Assembly: GCA_041688815.1 (NCBI GenBank)
Contig: JBDNHK010000096.1
Coordinates: forward strand, 1-22,210
Length of the DNA stretch: 22,210 nucleotides
Direction: 5' to 3'
Origin: Rhabdothermincola_A sp041688815
GTDB lineage: Bacteria; Actinomycetota; Acidimicrobiia; Acidimicrobiales; Acidimicrobilacustridaceae
The notes under the pieces are model-generated. The model saw nothing but the letters and a program-made list of their open reading frames with translations, ran no database searches and was not told the DNA's origin. The position numbers and the translations under genes are program-made. Shown one piece after another: positions 1 to 5,972 of this stretch. The stretch's first letter is position 1, and each line of letters starts with the position of its first letter.

Positions 1-366
1 ACCAACACCCGCAACACCCCGGTGGAGGCGCTGGAGCGGGCCTTCCCGATGCGGGTGCGCCGGCTCACGCTGCGTACGGGTAGCGGGGGTGCCGGTCGTC
101 ACGGCGGCGGCGACGGCGTGGAGCGCGACCTGGAGATCCTCGAGCCGGCCACGGTGTCGCTCATCACCGAACGCCGTCGCAGCGCGCCGTGGGGCGCGGA
201 CGGTGGCGAACCTGGCGCGGTGGGCGAGGACTGGCTCCTGCCCGGGGGTGACGAGTCACGGGCTGAGCGCCTCCCAGACAAGGGCACGATCTCGGTCGAA
301 CCCGGCGACGTGGTGCGCATGCTGACGCCCGGTGGCGGTGGTTGGGGACTCGACCCTGACGTGTGA
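1..366 (+). CDS. Hydantoinase B/oxoprolinase family protein, C-terminal end (partial)
   Basis: The open frame runs in from the left edge without a start and ends at TGA 364-366, so only the last 121 residues are visible. They match the C-terminal part of HyuB/HyuA-type ATP-dependent hydantoinase or 5-oxoprolinase subunits: a TNTRNTPVEALE segment, then GSGGAGRHGGGDGVER, then ATVSLITERRR, and finally the glycine-rich PGGGGWG that typically closes this family. Such subunits open cyclic amides (hydantoins, 5-oxoproline) in the cytoplasm, normally with a partner HyuA subunit, which would lie left of the window. The next gene, an amidohydrolase, starts 85 nt downstream after its own promoter-like box, so the two may not be strictly co-transcribed. 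Family assignment is secure. The exact substrate cannot be told. Confidence 0.9.
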   Translation, partial: TNTRNTPVEALERAFPMRVRRLTLRTGSGGAGRHGGGDGVERDLEILEPATVSLITERRRSAPWGADGGEPGAVGEDWLLPGGDESRAERLPDKGTISVEPGDVVRMLTPGGGGWGLDPDV

Positions 367-411
367 CGTACGGCGCACCGGGCGGATGTGTCGCGTGGCA
401 CGCTGTCGTCG

Positions 412-417
412 TACCCT
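412..417 (+). promoter_or_regulatory. -10 element (TACCCT) for the amidohydrolase gene
   Basis: TACCCT fits the actinobacterial TANNNT -10 pattern. Transcription would begin near 424, giving a leader of about 28 nt that carries the purine-rich ribosome binding site GAGGGGG (440-446) ahead of ATG 452. I see no convincing -35 element. This rests on pattern only. Confidence 0.4.
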
Positions 418-451
418 GATTAAAGGAAGACACAGACCCGAGGGGGACCCC

Positions 452-1684
452 ATGCTCGGACCCGACGATCGCTACATCGTCATCTCCGCCGACACCCATG
501 CCGGTGGCAGCCACGCTCAGTACCGCGAGTTTCTCGACGAGAAGTACAAGGCCGATTTCGACGCCTGGCGCGAGAAGTACAAGAACCCGTTCAAGGACCT
601 GCGCGACACCGACGACCGGATCCGCAACTGGGACAGCGAGCGCCGCGACTCCGACCAGAACGGCGACGGCATCGTGGCCGAGGTCATGTTCCCCAACACC
701 GTGCCCCCGTTCTTCCCGAACTTCGTGCTGTTCGCCCAGCCGCCGACCCCTGACGAATACGAGCATCGCCACGCCGGGGTGCAGGCCCACAACCGTTGGC
801 TGGCCGACTACGTGTCCGAGAAGCCGGCCCAGCGTGCCGGCATCGGGCAGGTGTTCCTCAACGACGTCGACGACGCCATCGCCGACGCCAAGTGGTGCAA
901 GGACAACGGCCTGCGCGGCGGCATCCTCGTCGGCTCGGTGCCTCCCACCTGCGACTGGATCAAGCCGCTCTATGACCCCGCTCACGACCCGTTGTGGGCG
1001 TTCTGCGAGGAAAACGAGATCGTCGTCAACTCCCACAGCGGCACCGGAGGCCCGGTGTACCAGAAGGCTCCGGCCATGCCGTTGGTGCACTTCCTGGAGA
1101 TCCCCTTCTACTCGCAGCGCCCGTTGGCCTACATGATCCTCGGTGGCGTCTTCGAGCGGTTCCCGAACCTCGAGTTCACCATCACCGAGGCCGGCTGCGC
1201 CTGGATCCCTGCGTTCCTCTCCCAGCTCGACGATCTCATGGCCGGCATCCGCTCCAACAAGGTCGGCGAGATGCGCATCGGCGGCGAGCTCGTGCCACCC
1301 CGTTCGGCCTCCGAGTACTTCCAGCAGAACTGCCACGTCGGCATCAGCCAGCCCCGGCCGCTCGACCTCGCCGCCGGCCTCAGCGACGCCGTCGGCATCG
1401 ACCGCATCATGTGGGGCAGCGACTACCCCCACGACGAGGGAACCTACCCGTACACCACCGAGCATTTCCGTCAGGTGTTCAACGGGATTCCCCCTGAGCA
1501 GGCCCAGCAGATCCTGGCCGGCAATGCCGCGAAGCTCTACGGCTTCGACCTCGAGGCCCTGCGCCCGCTGGCCGACCAGTTCGGCCCCACGGTGGGCGAG
1601 GTCCAGCAGCCGCTCACCGAGCTCCCGGAGAACCCGACCCAGGCCCTGATCAACTCGGCCAAGCAGCTCGCCGCCGCCAGCTGA
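452..1684 (+). CDS. Amidohydrolase family (TIM-barrel metal-dependent hydrolase)
   Basis: A 410-residue protein of the amidohydrolase_2 (PF04909) type, related to the ACMSD / gamma-resorcylate decarboxylase group of metal-dependent hydrolases and decarboxylases. Visible signatures are the N-terminal metal motif D14-T-H16 (ISADTHAGG), a barrel histidine in VNSHSG (H195), a barrel-strand sequence TITEAGCAWIP, and the late GSDYPH motif with D324, which is the usual active-site aspartate. ATG 452 is chosen because it follows GAGGGGG at a good spacing and gives the family's usual N-terminus; the frame stays open upstream to 332 but those residues do not look like the family. Many actinobacteria carry several such paralogues next to acyl-CoA or aromatic catabolism genes, and the following SDR fits that. 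The substrate is unknown. A GC-rich hairpin follows the stop. Confidence 0.9.
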   Translation: MLGPDDRYIVISADTHAGGSHAQYREFLDEKYKADFDAWREKYKNPFKDLRDTDDRIRNWDSERRDSDQNGDGIVAEVMFPNTVPPFFPNFVLFAQPPTPDEYEHRHAGVQAHNRWLADYVSEKPAQRAGIGQVFLNDVDDAIADAKWCKDNGLRGGILVGSVPPTCDWIKPLYDPAHDPLWAFCEENEIVVNSHSGTGGPVYQKAPAMPLVHFLEIPFYSQRPLAYMILGGVFERFPNLEFTITEAGCAWIPAFLSQLDDLMAGIRSNKVGEMRIGGELVPPRSASEYFQQNCHVGISQPRPLDLAAGLSDAVGIDRIMWGSDYPHDEGTYPYTTEHFRQVFNGIPPEQAQQILAGNAAKLYGFDLEALRPLADQFGPTVGEVQQPLTELPENPTQALINSAKQLAAAS

Positions 1685-1706
1685 CCGCACTTCATCAACA
1701 GCGTCT

Positions 1707-1736
1707 CGGAGGGTCGGCCCTGGTGCCGGCCCTCCG
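1707..1736 (+). terminator. GC-rich hairpin after the amidohydrolase gene
   Basis: Arms 1707-1718 and 1725-1736 pair over 12 bp with a single G-U wobble and a 6-nt loop (CCTGGT). The hairpin starts 23 nt after the stop codon. There is no U tract, as is common for high-GC actinobacterial terminators, so the terminator role is inferred from position and stem strength. Confidence 0.55.
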
Positions 1737-1850
1737 GCGCGTCCGGTGTCAGTCGAGCAGGGCCAGCTGCGAATCACGCCGAGCTGGAGCCCCGCGCATT
1801 GCGGCCGACCCTCGCCTCGACCCGTCTGGCCGGGCCGAACATCAGCTGCC

Positions 1851-1856
1851 TAGGCT
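1851..1856 (+). promoter_or_regulatory. -10 element (TAGGCT) for a leaderless SDR transcript
   Basis: TAGGCT fits TANNNT and ends 8 nt before ATG 1865. No Shine-Dalgarno sequence lies between box and start, so the message probably begins at or within a base or two of the start codon. The same arrangement recurs at several other genes in this window. Confidence 0.45.
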
Positions 1857-1864
1857 CGCCGGCC

Positions 1865-2641
1865 ATGGACATCAACGGCATCTCAGCAATCGTCACCGGT
1901 GGCGCCTCCGGCATCGGTGAGGCCTCCGCCCGCCAGCTCGCCGCCCGGGGCGCCAAGGTCCTCATCGCCGACCTCAACGACGAGAAGGGCAACGCGTTGG
2001 CCACTGAACTCGGCGGGGCCTTCTGCCACGTGGACGTGACCAACGTCGACGAGGTCGTCGCCTCCGTCGAGACGGCCAAGGAGATGGGGCCGCTGCGCGC
2101 CGTCGTGAACTCCGCCGGCATCGGCGCGGCCAGCCGCACCATCGGCAAGGACGGCAGCTACGACTCGGCCTTCAACCTCGACTACTGGCGCAAGGTCATC
2201 GACATCAACCTGACCGGCACGTTCAACGTCATCCGCCTCGCCGCCACGGCGATGGGTCAGACCGAGCCCCTGGACTCGGGCGAGCGCGGCGCCATCGTCA
2301 ACATGGCGTCGGTCGCGGCCTTCGACGGCCAGATCGGCCAGGCCGCCTACTCGGCGTCGAAGGGCGGCATCGTGGGCATGACCCTGCCCATCGCCCGCGA
2401 CCTCGCCGTCGTCGGCATCCGTGTCAACACCGTCGCCCCCGGCCTCATCGACACCCCGATCTACGGTGAAGGCGATGCCTCCGAGGCGTTCAAGGCCAAC
2501 CTCTCCAAGGACGTGCTTTTCCCCAAGCGCCTCGGCTACGCCGCCGAGCTGGCCAGCATGGTGGTGGAGCTCATCACCAACTCTTACATGAACGCCCAGA
2601 CCATCCGGGTCGACGGCGGCGCCCGTCTCGCCCCCAAGTGA
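1865..2641 (+). CDS. Short-chain dehydrogenase, HSD10-like (3-hydroxyacyl-CoA dehydrogenase type 2)
   Basis: A classical SDR of 258 residues, the usual family length. The NAD(P)-binding motif TGGASGIG (11-18) is followed by D36 after the second strand (LIADL), which favours NAD(H) over NADP(H). NSAG (82-85) corresponds to NNAG, N115 lies in INLTG, S149 in NMASV, and the catalytic pair is Y162-x3-K166 (YSASK). The long loop GQTEPLDSGERG before the catalytic serine and the ending TIRVDGGARLAPK closely resemble HSD17B10/HSD10-type enzymes, which oxidise 3-hydroxy-2-methylacyl-CoA in isoleucine and branched-chain acyl-CoA breakdown. ATG 1865 starts exactly at the first beta-strand; the frame is open upstream to 1799 but that part is non-conserved. 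The SDR call is secure. The HSD10-like substrate is an inference from overall resemblance. Confidence 0.92.
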   Translation: MDINGISAIVTGGASGIGEASARQLAARGAKVLIADLNDEKGNALATELGGAFCHVDVTNVDEVVASVETAKEMGPLRAVVNSAGIGAASRTIGKDGSYDSAFNLDYWRKVIDINLTGTFNVIRLAATAMGQTEPLDSGERGAIVNMASVAAFDGQIGQAAYSASKGGIVGMTLPIARDLAVVGIRVNTVAPGLIDTPIYGEGDASEAFKANLSKDVLFPKRLGYAAELASMVVELITNSYMNAQTIRVDGGARLAPK

Positions 2642-2694
2642 GCCTCGCGCCGCCGGCGCTTCCCGCCCCCATGTGAGCCCGGCTCCATCCCTCC

Positions 2695-2746
2695 CGAACT
2701 GTTGAGTCCAGCGAGCGCGTAGGCGCTCCGAGGGCTCAACAGTTCG
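2695..2746. repeat. Long inverted repeat with nested hairpin downstream of the SDR gene
   Basis: CGAACTGTTGAG (2695-2706) is exactly inverted as CTCAACAGTTCG (2735-2746), a perfect 12-bp match. Inside the 28-nt interval, GAGCGC (2713-2718) pairs with GCGCTC (2723-2728) over a GTAG loop, forming a second nested stem. It lies 54 nt after the SDR stop. It may be a terminator without a U tract, a protein-binding operator for the DUF427 gene, or a small mobile or REP-like remnant. The sequence alone does not decide. Confidence 0.6.
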
Positions 2747-2750
2747 AGTA

Positions 2751-2785
2751 GGGGGTGGGGGGGAGTCGGAACAGGTGGGGTGGGG
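2751..2785 (+). other. G-rich stretch with four G tracts (possible G-quadruplex)
   Basis: The plus strand carries G5 (2751-2755), T, G7 (2757-2763), a 13-nt spacer, G4 (2777-2780), T, G4 (2782-2785). Four runs of at least four guanines satisfy the simplest quadruplex pattern, though the middle loop is long. It lies 85-120 nt upstream of the DUF427 start, where such a structure could affect transcription. Folding is unproven. Confidence 0.35.
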
Positions 2786-2810
2786 CGAGTCGGAACAGAT
2801 GGAGTGGTGT
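2763..2810 (+). repeat. Two tandem copies of a 24-nt repeat
   Basis: Copies at 2763-2786 and 2787-2810 both begin GAGTCGGAACAG and continue with a TGG-rich tail; they differ at only a few positions. Directly abutting copies ahead of the DUF427 gene could be paired operator half-sites or a simple duplication in G-rich sequence. Confidence 0.55.
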
Positions 2811-2870
2811 GCGGGGTTGAGGTCCGGGACGGGGCGATTTGCGTTCCGGTCCGATCGAGGAGATGACGAC

Positions 2871-3155
2871 ATGGCCAAGGCCACCTGGAACGGCGCCGTG
2901 CTGGCCGAGAGCGACGAGACGGTCGTGGTGGAGGGCAACCACTACTTCCCCGCCTCGAGCGTGAAGGCCGAGTACTTCGTCGACACCGACACCCACACGG
3001 TCTGTCCCTGGAAAGGCACCGCGAGCTATCGCAGCGTCGTGGTCGACGGCGCCACCAACGCCGATGCAGCCTGGTACTACCCGGCCCCGAAGGACGCCGC
3101 GGCCGAGATCAAGGATCACGTGGCCTTCTACAAGGGCGTCACCGTCGAAGCCTGA
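2871..3155 (+). CDS. DUF427 domain-containing protein
   Basis: A 94-residue protein that is essentially one DUF427 domain. Recognisable family features are the N-terminal W-N-G strand (ATWNGAVLAES), YFPASSVKAEYF, the central CPWKGTASYRSV motif and AAWYYPAPKDAAAEIKDHVAFY near the end. The function of DUF427 proteins is not established; they are small beta-rich soluble proteins, sometimes found near nucleotide or redox genes. ATG 2871 is chosen because GAGGAG (2857-2862) lies 8 nt upstream; another ATG at 2863 is out of frame. The gene converges on rsgA with only 21 nt between the two stop codons, and its upstream region holds the inverted repeat, G tracts and tandem repeat described separately. 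Confidence 0.88.
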   Translation: MAKATWNGAVLAESDETVVVEGNHYFPASSVKAEYFVDTDTHTVCPWKGTASYRSVVVDGATNADAAWYYPAPKDAAAEIKDHVAFYKGVTVEA

Positions 3156-3176
3156 CGGTCCGAGGTGGGCGGCCGG

Positions 3177-4250
3177 TCAGTCCTGGCGCTTGCGCCGTTG
3201 GGCTTCGCGAGCCAGCTTGCCCGGGCGCTTGTCGGGCCTCTGCTTTTCCTGAGGTCGATTCCGTAGCTGGGCTGCCACTGATTCGTCGCGCAGCTCCTGC
3301 CACCGGCGGACCCGTTCGGGGTCGAGCTCGCCGCTCGCCAGCGCGGCCAAGATGGCGCAACCCGGCTCCGTGCGGTGGGTGCAGTCGGCGAAGCGGCAGG
3401 TCTCGGCCAGCTCGCCCACCTCGGCGAAGGTCTCGGCCACCGCCGTGTCGTCGACCACCAGGCCGACGGCGCGGATGCCCGGCGTGTCGATCAACACGCC
3501 GCCGCCGTCGATCAGGTGCAGCTCGCGGTTCGTGGTCGTGTGCCGACCCTTGGCGTCACCGGAGCGCACCTCACCGGTTCGAACAGTCTCTGATCCGAGC
3601 AGGGCGTTCACGATCGACGACTTCCCTGCGCCGGACTCGCCCAGCAGGGTGACCGTGGCGCCTTCCACGAGATCGCGCAGAGCGTCGATGCCCACCCCTT
3701 CCTTCACCGAGGTCACGACGACCTTCACACCCGGGTGAGCAGCGCGGACCTCGGCGGCGGCCTTCTCGGGGTCGACGGCCGGGTCGCCGGTGCGTTCGGC
3801 CTTGGTGAGCACCACGACCGGCTCGGCCCCCGCGTCGTGGGCGATGGCGGTTCCCCGCTGGATGCGCCCGTCCTTCACCGGTCGGTCGAGGCCGCATACC
3901 AGCAACACCCGGTCCACGTTGGCGGCGAGCTGTTGTTCGCCGTCGCCGTGGGCGGTGCGGCGCCGCAGCAGCGACCGCCGGGGCAGCACCAGCACCACCT
4001 CGTCGTCCACCAGCACCACCCAGTCGCCCACTGCGGGTTCGGGATCGAGTCGCAACGTGAGCATCAGCGAACGGGGACCCGTTGCCGTACCCACCACCAG
4101 CCCGGCTCCGTGGTGTTCGAGCACCCGGGCGGCCTCGCCGCTGGGAGCGACGGAGCGCAGCTCGTTCTCCCAGCCGTCATCCCACCCGAGGGCCTCGAGG
4201 GCTTCGAGTGGGGGATGCGGCGACGTCGGGACCACCTGCTCGTCGTTCAC
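3177..4250 (-). CDS. rsgA: Ribosome small subunit-dependent GTPase A (RsgA)
   Basis: A 357-residue circularly permuted GTPase that acts late in 30S subunit assembly. Motifs appear in the permuted order typical of RsgA/YjeQ: an OB-fold-like N-terminus with VGDWVVL (about 74-80), G4 as LTKAE (148-152, replacing NKxD), G5-like TSVKEG (180-185), G1 GESGAGKS (204-211), a G2-region GRHTTTN (235-241), G3 DTPG (255-258), and the zinc knuckle C285-x4-C290-x-H292-x5-C298. The C-terminus is a lysine/arginine-rich tail. The GTG start at 4250 is chosen because the upstream frame runs into the neighbouring gene and lacks RsgA-like sequence; a TACCGT box at 4265-4260 lies 9 nt upstream, so it may be leaderless. 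It could also be read through from the upstream SRPBCC gene 55 nt away. Confidence 0.95.
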   Translation of the reverse strand: MNDEQVVPTSPHPPLEALEALGWDDGWENELRSVAPSGEAARVLEHHGAGLVVGTATGPRSLMLTLRLDPEPAVGDWVVLVDDEVVLVLPRRSLLRRRTAHGDGEQQLAANVDRVLLVCGLDRPVKDGRIQRGTAIAHDAGAEPVVVLTKAERTGDPAVDPEKAAAEVRAAHPGVKVVVTSVKEGVGIDALRDLVEGATVTLLGESGAGKSSIVNALLGSETVRTGEVRSGDAKGRHTTTNRELHLIDGGGVLIDTPGIRAVGLVVDDTAVAETFAEVGELAETCRFADCTHRTEPGCAILAALASGELDPERVRRWQELRDESVAAQLRNRPQEKQRPDKRPGKLAREAQRRKRQD

Positions 4251-4259
4251 ACTGCGACG

Positions 4260-4265
4260 ACGGTA
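4260..4265 (-). promoter_or_regulatory. Possible -10 element (TACCGT) for rsgA
   Basis: On the minus strand TACCGT fits TANNNT and ends 9 nt before the GTG at 4250. There is no Shine-Dalgarno sequence before that GTG, which favours a leaderless rsgA message. It lies in the 55-nt gap after the SRPBCC gene. Confidence 0.35.
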
Positions 4266-4305
4266 GCGGAGACCGGCGTCGGCGGTCGCCCGGTTCGAGG
4301 GCGCG

Positions 4306-4779
4306 TCAGGCCGGTGGGGAGGTCGGGGCGGCTCCCGCGACCAGGGCGTCGAGGCGCTCCAGGGTCTTCTCCATGCCCTTCGGATGCTTCGATGGGAAGC
4401 CCGCCAGCTCGATGGCCTTCGGGATCCGCGCCGTCGACCAGTCGAAGGTCTCGATGACCAAGGTGCCGCCCTCGACCGGTTCGAGGCGGTATCGCCAGCG
4501 ATGGTGGCCGATGTGCCGCCAGGCGATGAGGCGGTCCTGTTCGAACTCGACCACCTCGTTCTTGATGAAGTACGGCACACCCATGCGCATGCCCATGGAG
4601 AATCGCGACCCGAGGGTGAGCGCTTCGGGGTTGCCCCGTGCTTCACGCAAGGTGCCCGATCCGTCGATGAGCGGGTGCTGGGCGGGGTCGCTGAGCACGG
4701 CGAAGATCGTCGAGGGTTCGGCCGCAATGATGCGGGACACGGAGACCATCCGCTCACCCTGGACCGGCTCGGTGCTCAT
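4306..4779 (-). CDS. SRPBCC (START-like) family protein
   Basis: A 157-residue protein with the polyketide-cyclase/START-like fold: VSVSRIIAAEPSTIFAVLSDPAQHPLIDGSG at the N-terminus is the usual first strand plus helix-loop-helix, followed by strands including LGSRFSMGMRMG and WRYRLEPVEGGTLVIETFDW, and a long C-terminal helix ending in KTLERLDALV. Members bind hydrophobic ligands in a cavity; the ligand here is unknown. The ATG at 4779 starts one base after the stop codon of the upstream epimerase gene (TGA at 4783-4781), which suggests translational coupling and a shared operon. A later methionine (MVSVSR) is a possible alternative start. The family is clear from the pattern; the function is not. 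Confidence 0.85.
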   Translation of the reverse strand: MSTEPVQGERMVSVSRIIAAEPSTIFAVLSDPAQHPLIDGSGTLREARGNPEALTLGSRFSMGMRMGVPYFIKNEVVEFEQDRLIAWRHIGHHRWRYRLEPVEGGTLVIETFDWSTARIPKAIELAGFPSKHPKGMEKTLERLDALVAGAAPTSPPA

Positions 4780-4780
4780 G

Positions 4781-5701
4781 TCAGGCTGCCTTCGTGTCGT
4801 CGGGCCGCCCGAGAAGGTCACGCAACGCGCCCTCGAGGTCGGGGTGGGCGAAGGCGAAGCCGTGCCCGGAGAGTACCCCGGGCGTCACCCTCGAGCTGGT
4901 GAAGAGGAGGGCGTCGGCCAGTTCGCCGCCCAGGAGGAGCTTGGGCCCGAACGACGGCACCGGCAGGATCGACGGGCGATGCAGGACCGCGGCCAGGGTC
5001 TTGGTGAGCTCGCTGTTCGTGACCGGGTTCGGCGCGGTGGCGTTGACGGGGCCGGCGACGTCGTTCCCGAGCAGCCAGCGGATGGCGCCGACCTCGTCGG
5101 CCAGCGAGATCCAACTCCACCACTGCCGACCAGAACCCATTCGACCACCCAGCCCCAACTTGAACAGCGGGAGCAGTTTCGCCAACGCGCCGCCGTCGGG
5201 GCTGAGCACGATGCCGGTGCGCAGGAACGCCACCCGGATCCCGGCCGCAGCCGCCGGTTCGGCGGCCGCCTCCCACTGCACGCACACGTCGGCCAGGAAG
5301 TCCGCAGTGGGGTCGGCGGACTCGTCGACCGCGGTGTCACCGGTGTCGCCGTAGATGCCGATGGCTGATCCGCTCACCAGCACCGGCGGAGGGGCGTCGA
5401 GGGCGGCCAGCGTGCGGGCCAGCAGGTCGGTGCCCCGGGTGCGGCTCTCGAGGATGGTGCGCTTGTAGTCGTCGGACCATCGCTTGTCGCCGATGCCGGC
5501 TCCGGCGAGGTGCACGACCCCGTCGAGTCCTTCGAGGGCGGCCACGTCGATGGTTCCGGCAACCGGATCCCACCCAACCGCCACCTCGTCGGGTCTGACC
5601 GCCCGGCGGACGACGGGCACGACATCGTGCCCGTCAGCGGTGAGGGATCGGCTGAGGGCGGACCCGATGAGACCGGTGGAACCGGTGACGGCGATCTTCA
5701 T
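4781..5701 (-). CDS. TIGR01777 family NAD(P)-dependent epimerase/dehydratase (YfcH/SDR39U1-like)
   Basis: A 306-residue extended SDR. The N-terminus MKIAVTGSTGLIG carries the TGxxGxxG nucleotide-binding motif (6-13). HLAGAGIGDKRW, the segment KRTILESRTRGT and SGSAIGIYGDTGD are characteristic of the TIGR01777 group, as is the C-terminal DUF1731 region with TPGVLSGHGFAFAHPDLEGALRDLL. The classical YxxxK pair is not obvious here, as is usual in this subfamily. The true substrate is unknown. ATG 5701 is preceded by a GAGGG Shine-Dalgarno sequence (GTTGAGGGCGAC before the start). The gene is first in a minus-strand pair with the SRPBCC gene and divergent from the small membrane ORF at 5766. Confidence 0.92.
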   Translation of the reverse strand: MKIAVTGSTGLIGSALSRSLTADGHDVVPVVRRAVRPDEVAVGWDPVAGTIDVAALEGLDGVVHLAGAGIGDKRWSDDYKRTILESRTRGTDLLARTLAALDAPPPVLVSGSAIGIYGDTGDTAVDESADPTADFLADVCVQWEAAAEPAAAAGIRVAFLRTGIVLSPDGGALAKLLPLFKLGLGGRMGSGRQWWSWISLADEVGAIRWLLGNDVAGPVNATAPNPVTNSELTKTLAAVLHRPSILPVPSFGPKLLLGGELADALLFTSSRVTPGVLSGHGFAFAHPDLEGALRDLLGRPDDTKAA

Positions 5702-5752
5702 GTCGCCCTCAACACCCCGTTCTCGGCTGGTATGCCCGTGTGGAGGGCCCTG

Positions 5753-5758
5753 TACGAT
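5753..5758 (+). promoter_or_regulatory. -10 element (TACGAT) for a leaderless small ORF
   Basis: TACGAT fits TANNNT and is followed 7 nt later by GTG 5766, the start of a 29-codon ORF. The nearest purine-rich run (GGAGGG, about 5741-5746) is too far away to serve as a ribosome binding site, so a leaderless message is the simplest reading. Confidence 0.45.
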
Positions 5759-5765
5759 TCCCTGT

Positions 5766-5855
5766 GTGAGCACACGCAAGCTGATCCTGCTGTCCCTCGC
5801 CTGCGGCTTGGCCCTGCTGGCGGCGTTCACCCTGCAGTTGCTGATCGCCCGCTGA
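5766..5855 (+). CDS. 29-residue single-pass membrane microprotein (hypothetical)
   Basis: A short ORF from GTG 5766 to TGA 5853-5855. The product begins VSTRK, with two basic residues, and then has an unbroken hydrophobic segment of about 20 residues (LILLSLACGL followed by ALLAAFTLQLLI), ending AR*. This is the composition of a single transmembrane helix with its N-terminus probably inside by the positive-inside rule. Support for being real: a TANNNT box exactly 7 nt before the start, location in the otherwise empty divergent gap between the epimerase and the E3 gene, and a membrane-like reading in this frame. No function can be assigned. It could be chance, because any GC-rich stretch with many CTG codons reads as hydrophobic. 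Confidence 0.5.
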   Translation: MSTRKLILLSLACGLALLAAFTLQLLIAR

Positions 5856-5946
5856 GCGGCACCCGCCGATCGCTCGGGCCGGTTCGGCGAACACCCGACC
5901 CGGCGGACCGCTCGGCCCGGCGGTCGGCGCCACCGGCCCGCCTGGG

Positions 5947-5952
5947 TAGGCT
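5947..5952 (+). promoter_or_regulatory. -10 element (TAGGCT) for the lipoamide operon
   Basis: TAGGCT fits TANNNT. Transcription from about 5959 would give a short leader containing GAGGAGG (5967-5973), the best Shine-Dalgarno sequence in the area. This would drive the E3, E2 and LipB-LipA genes as one unit. Confidence 0.45.
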
Positions 5953-5972
5953 CCGAAGCGTTCACCGAGGAG

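Noticed and set aside
164..1777. A 537-codon minus-strand open frame
   Set aside because: It is antisense to the HyuB end and the amidohydrolase gene, whose conserved motifs are clear. Its product is a Val/Gly/Asp/His-rich repeat-like sequence typical of antisense frames in high-GC DNA.
2695..2746. LexA/SOS box
   Set aside because: The arms begin with CGAAC and end with GTTCG, as in the actinobacterial SOS box, but the two halves are 28 nt apart rather than separated by 4 nt, so they cannot form one LexA site.
4251..4757. N-terminal extension of RsgA to a start at 4757
   Set aside because: The extra residues are an out-of-frame reading of the SRPBCC gene, with Ser/Arg/Pro-rich composition and no relation to RsgA.
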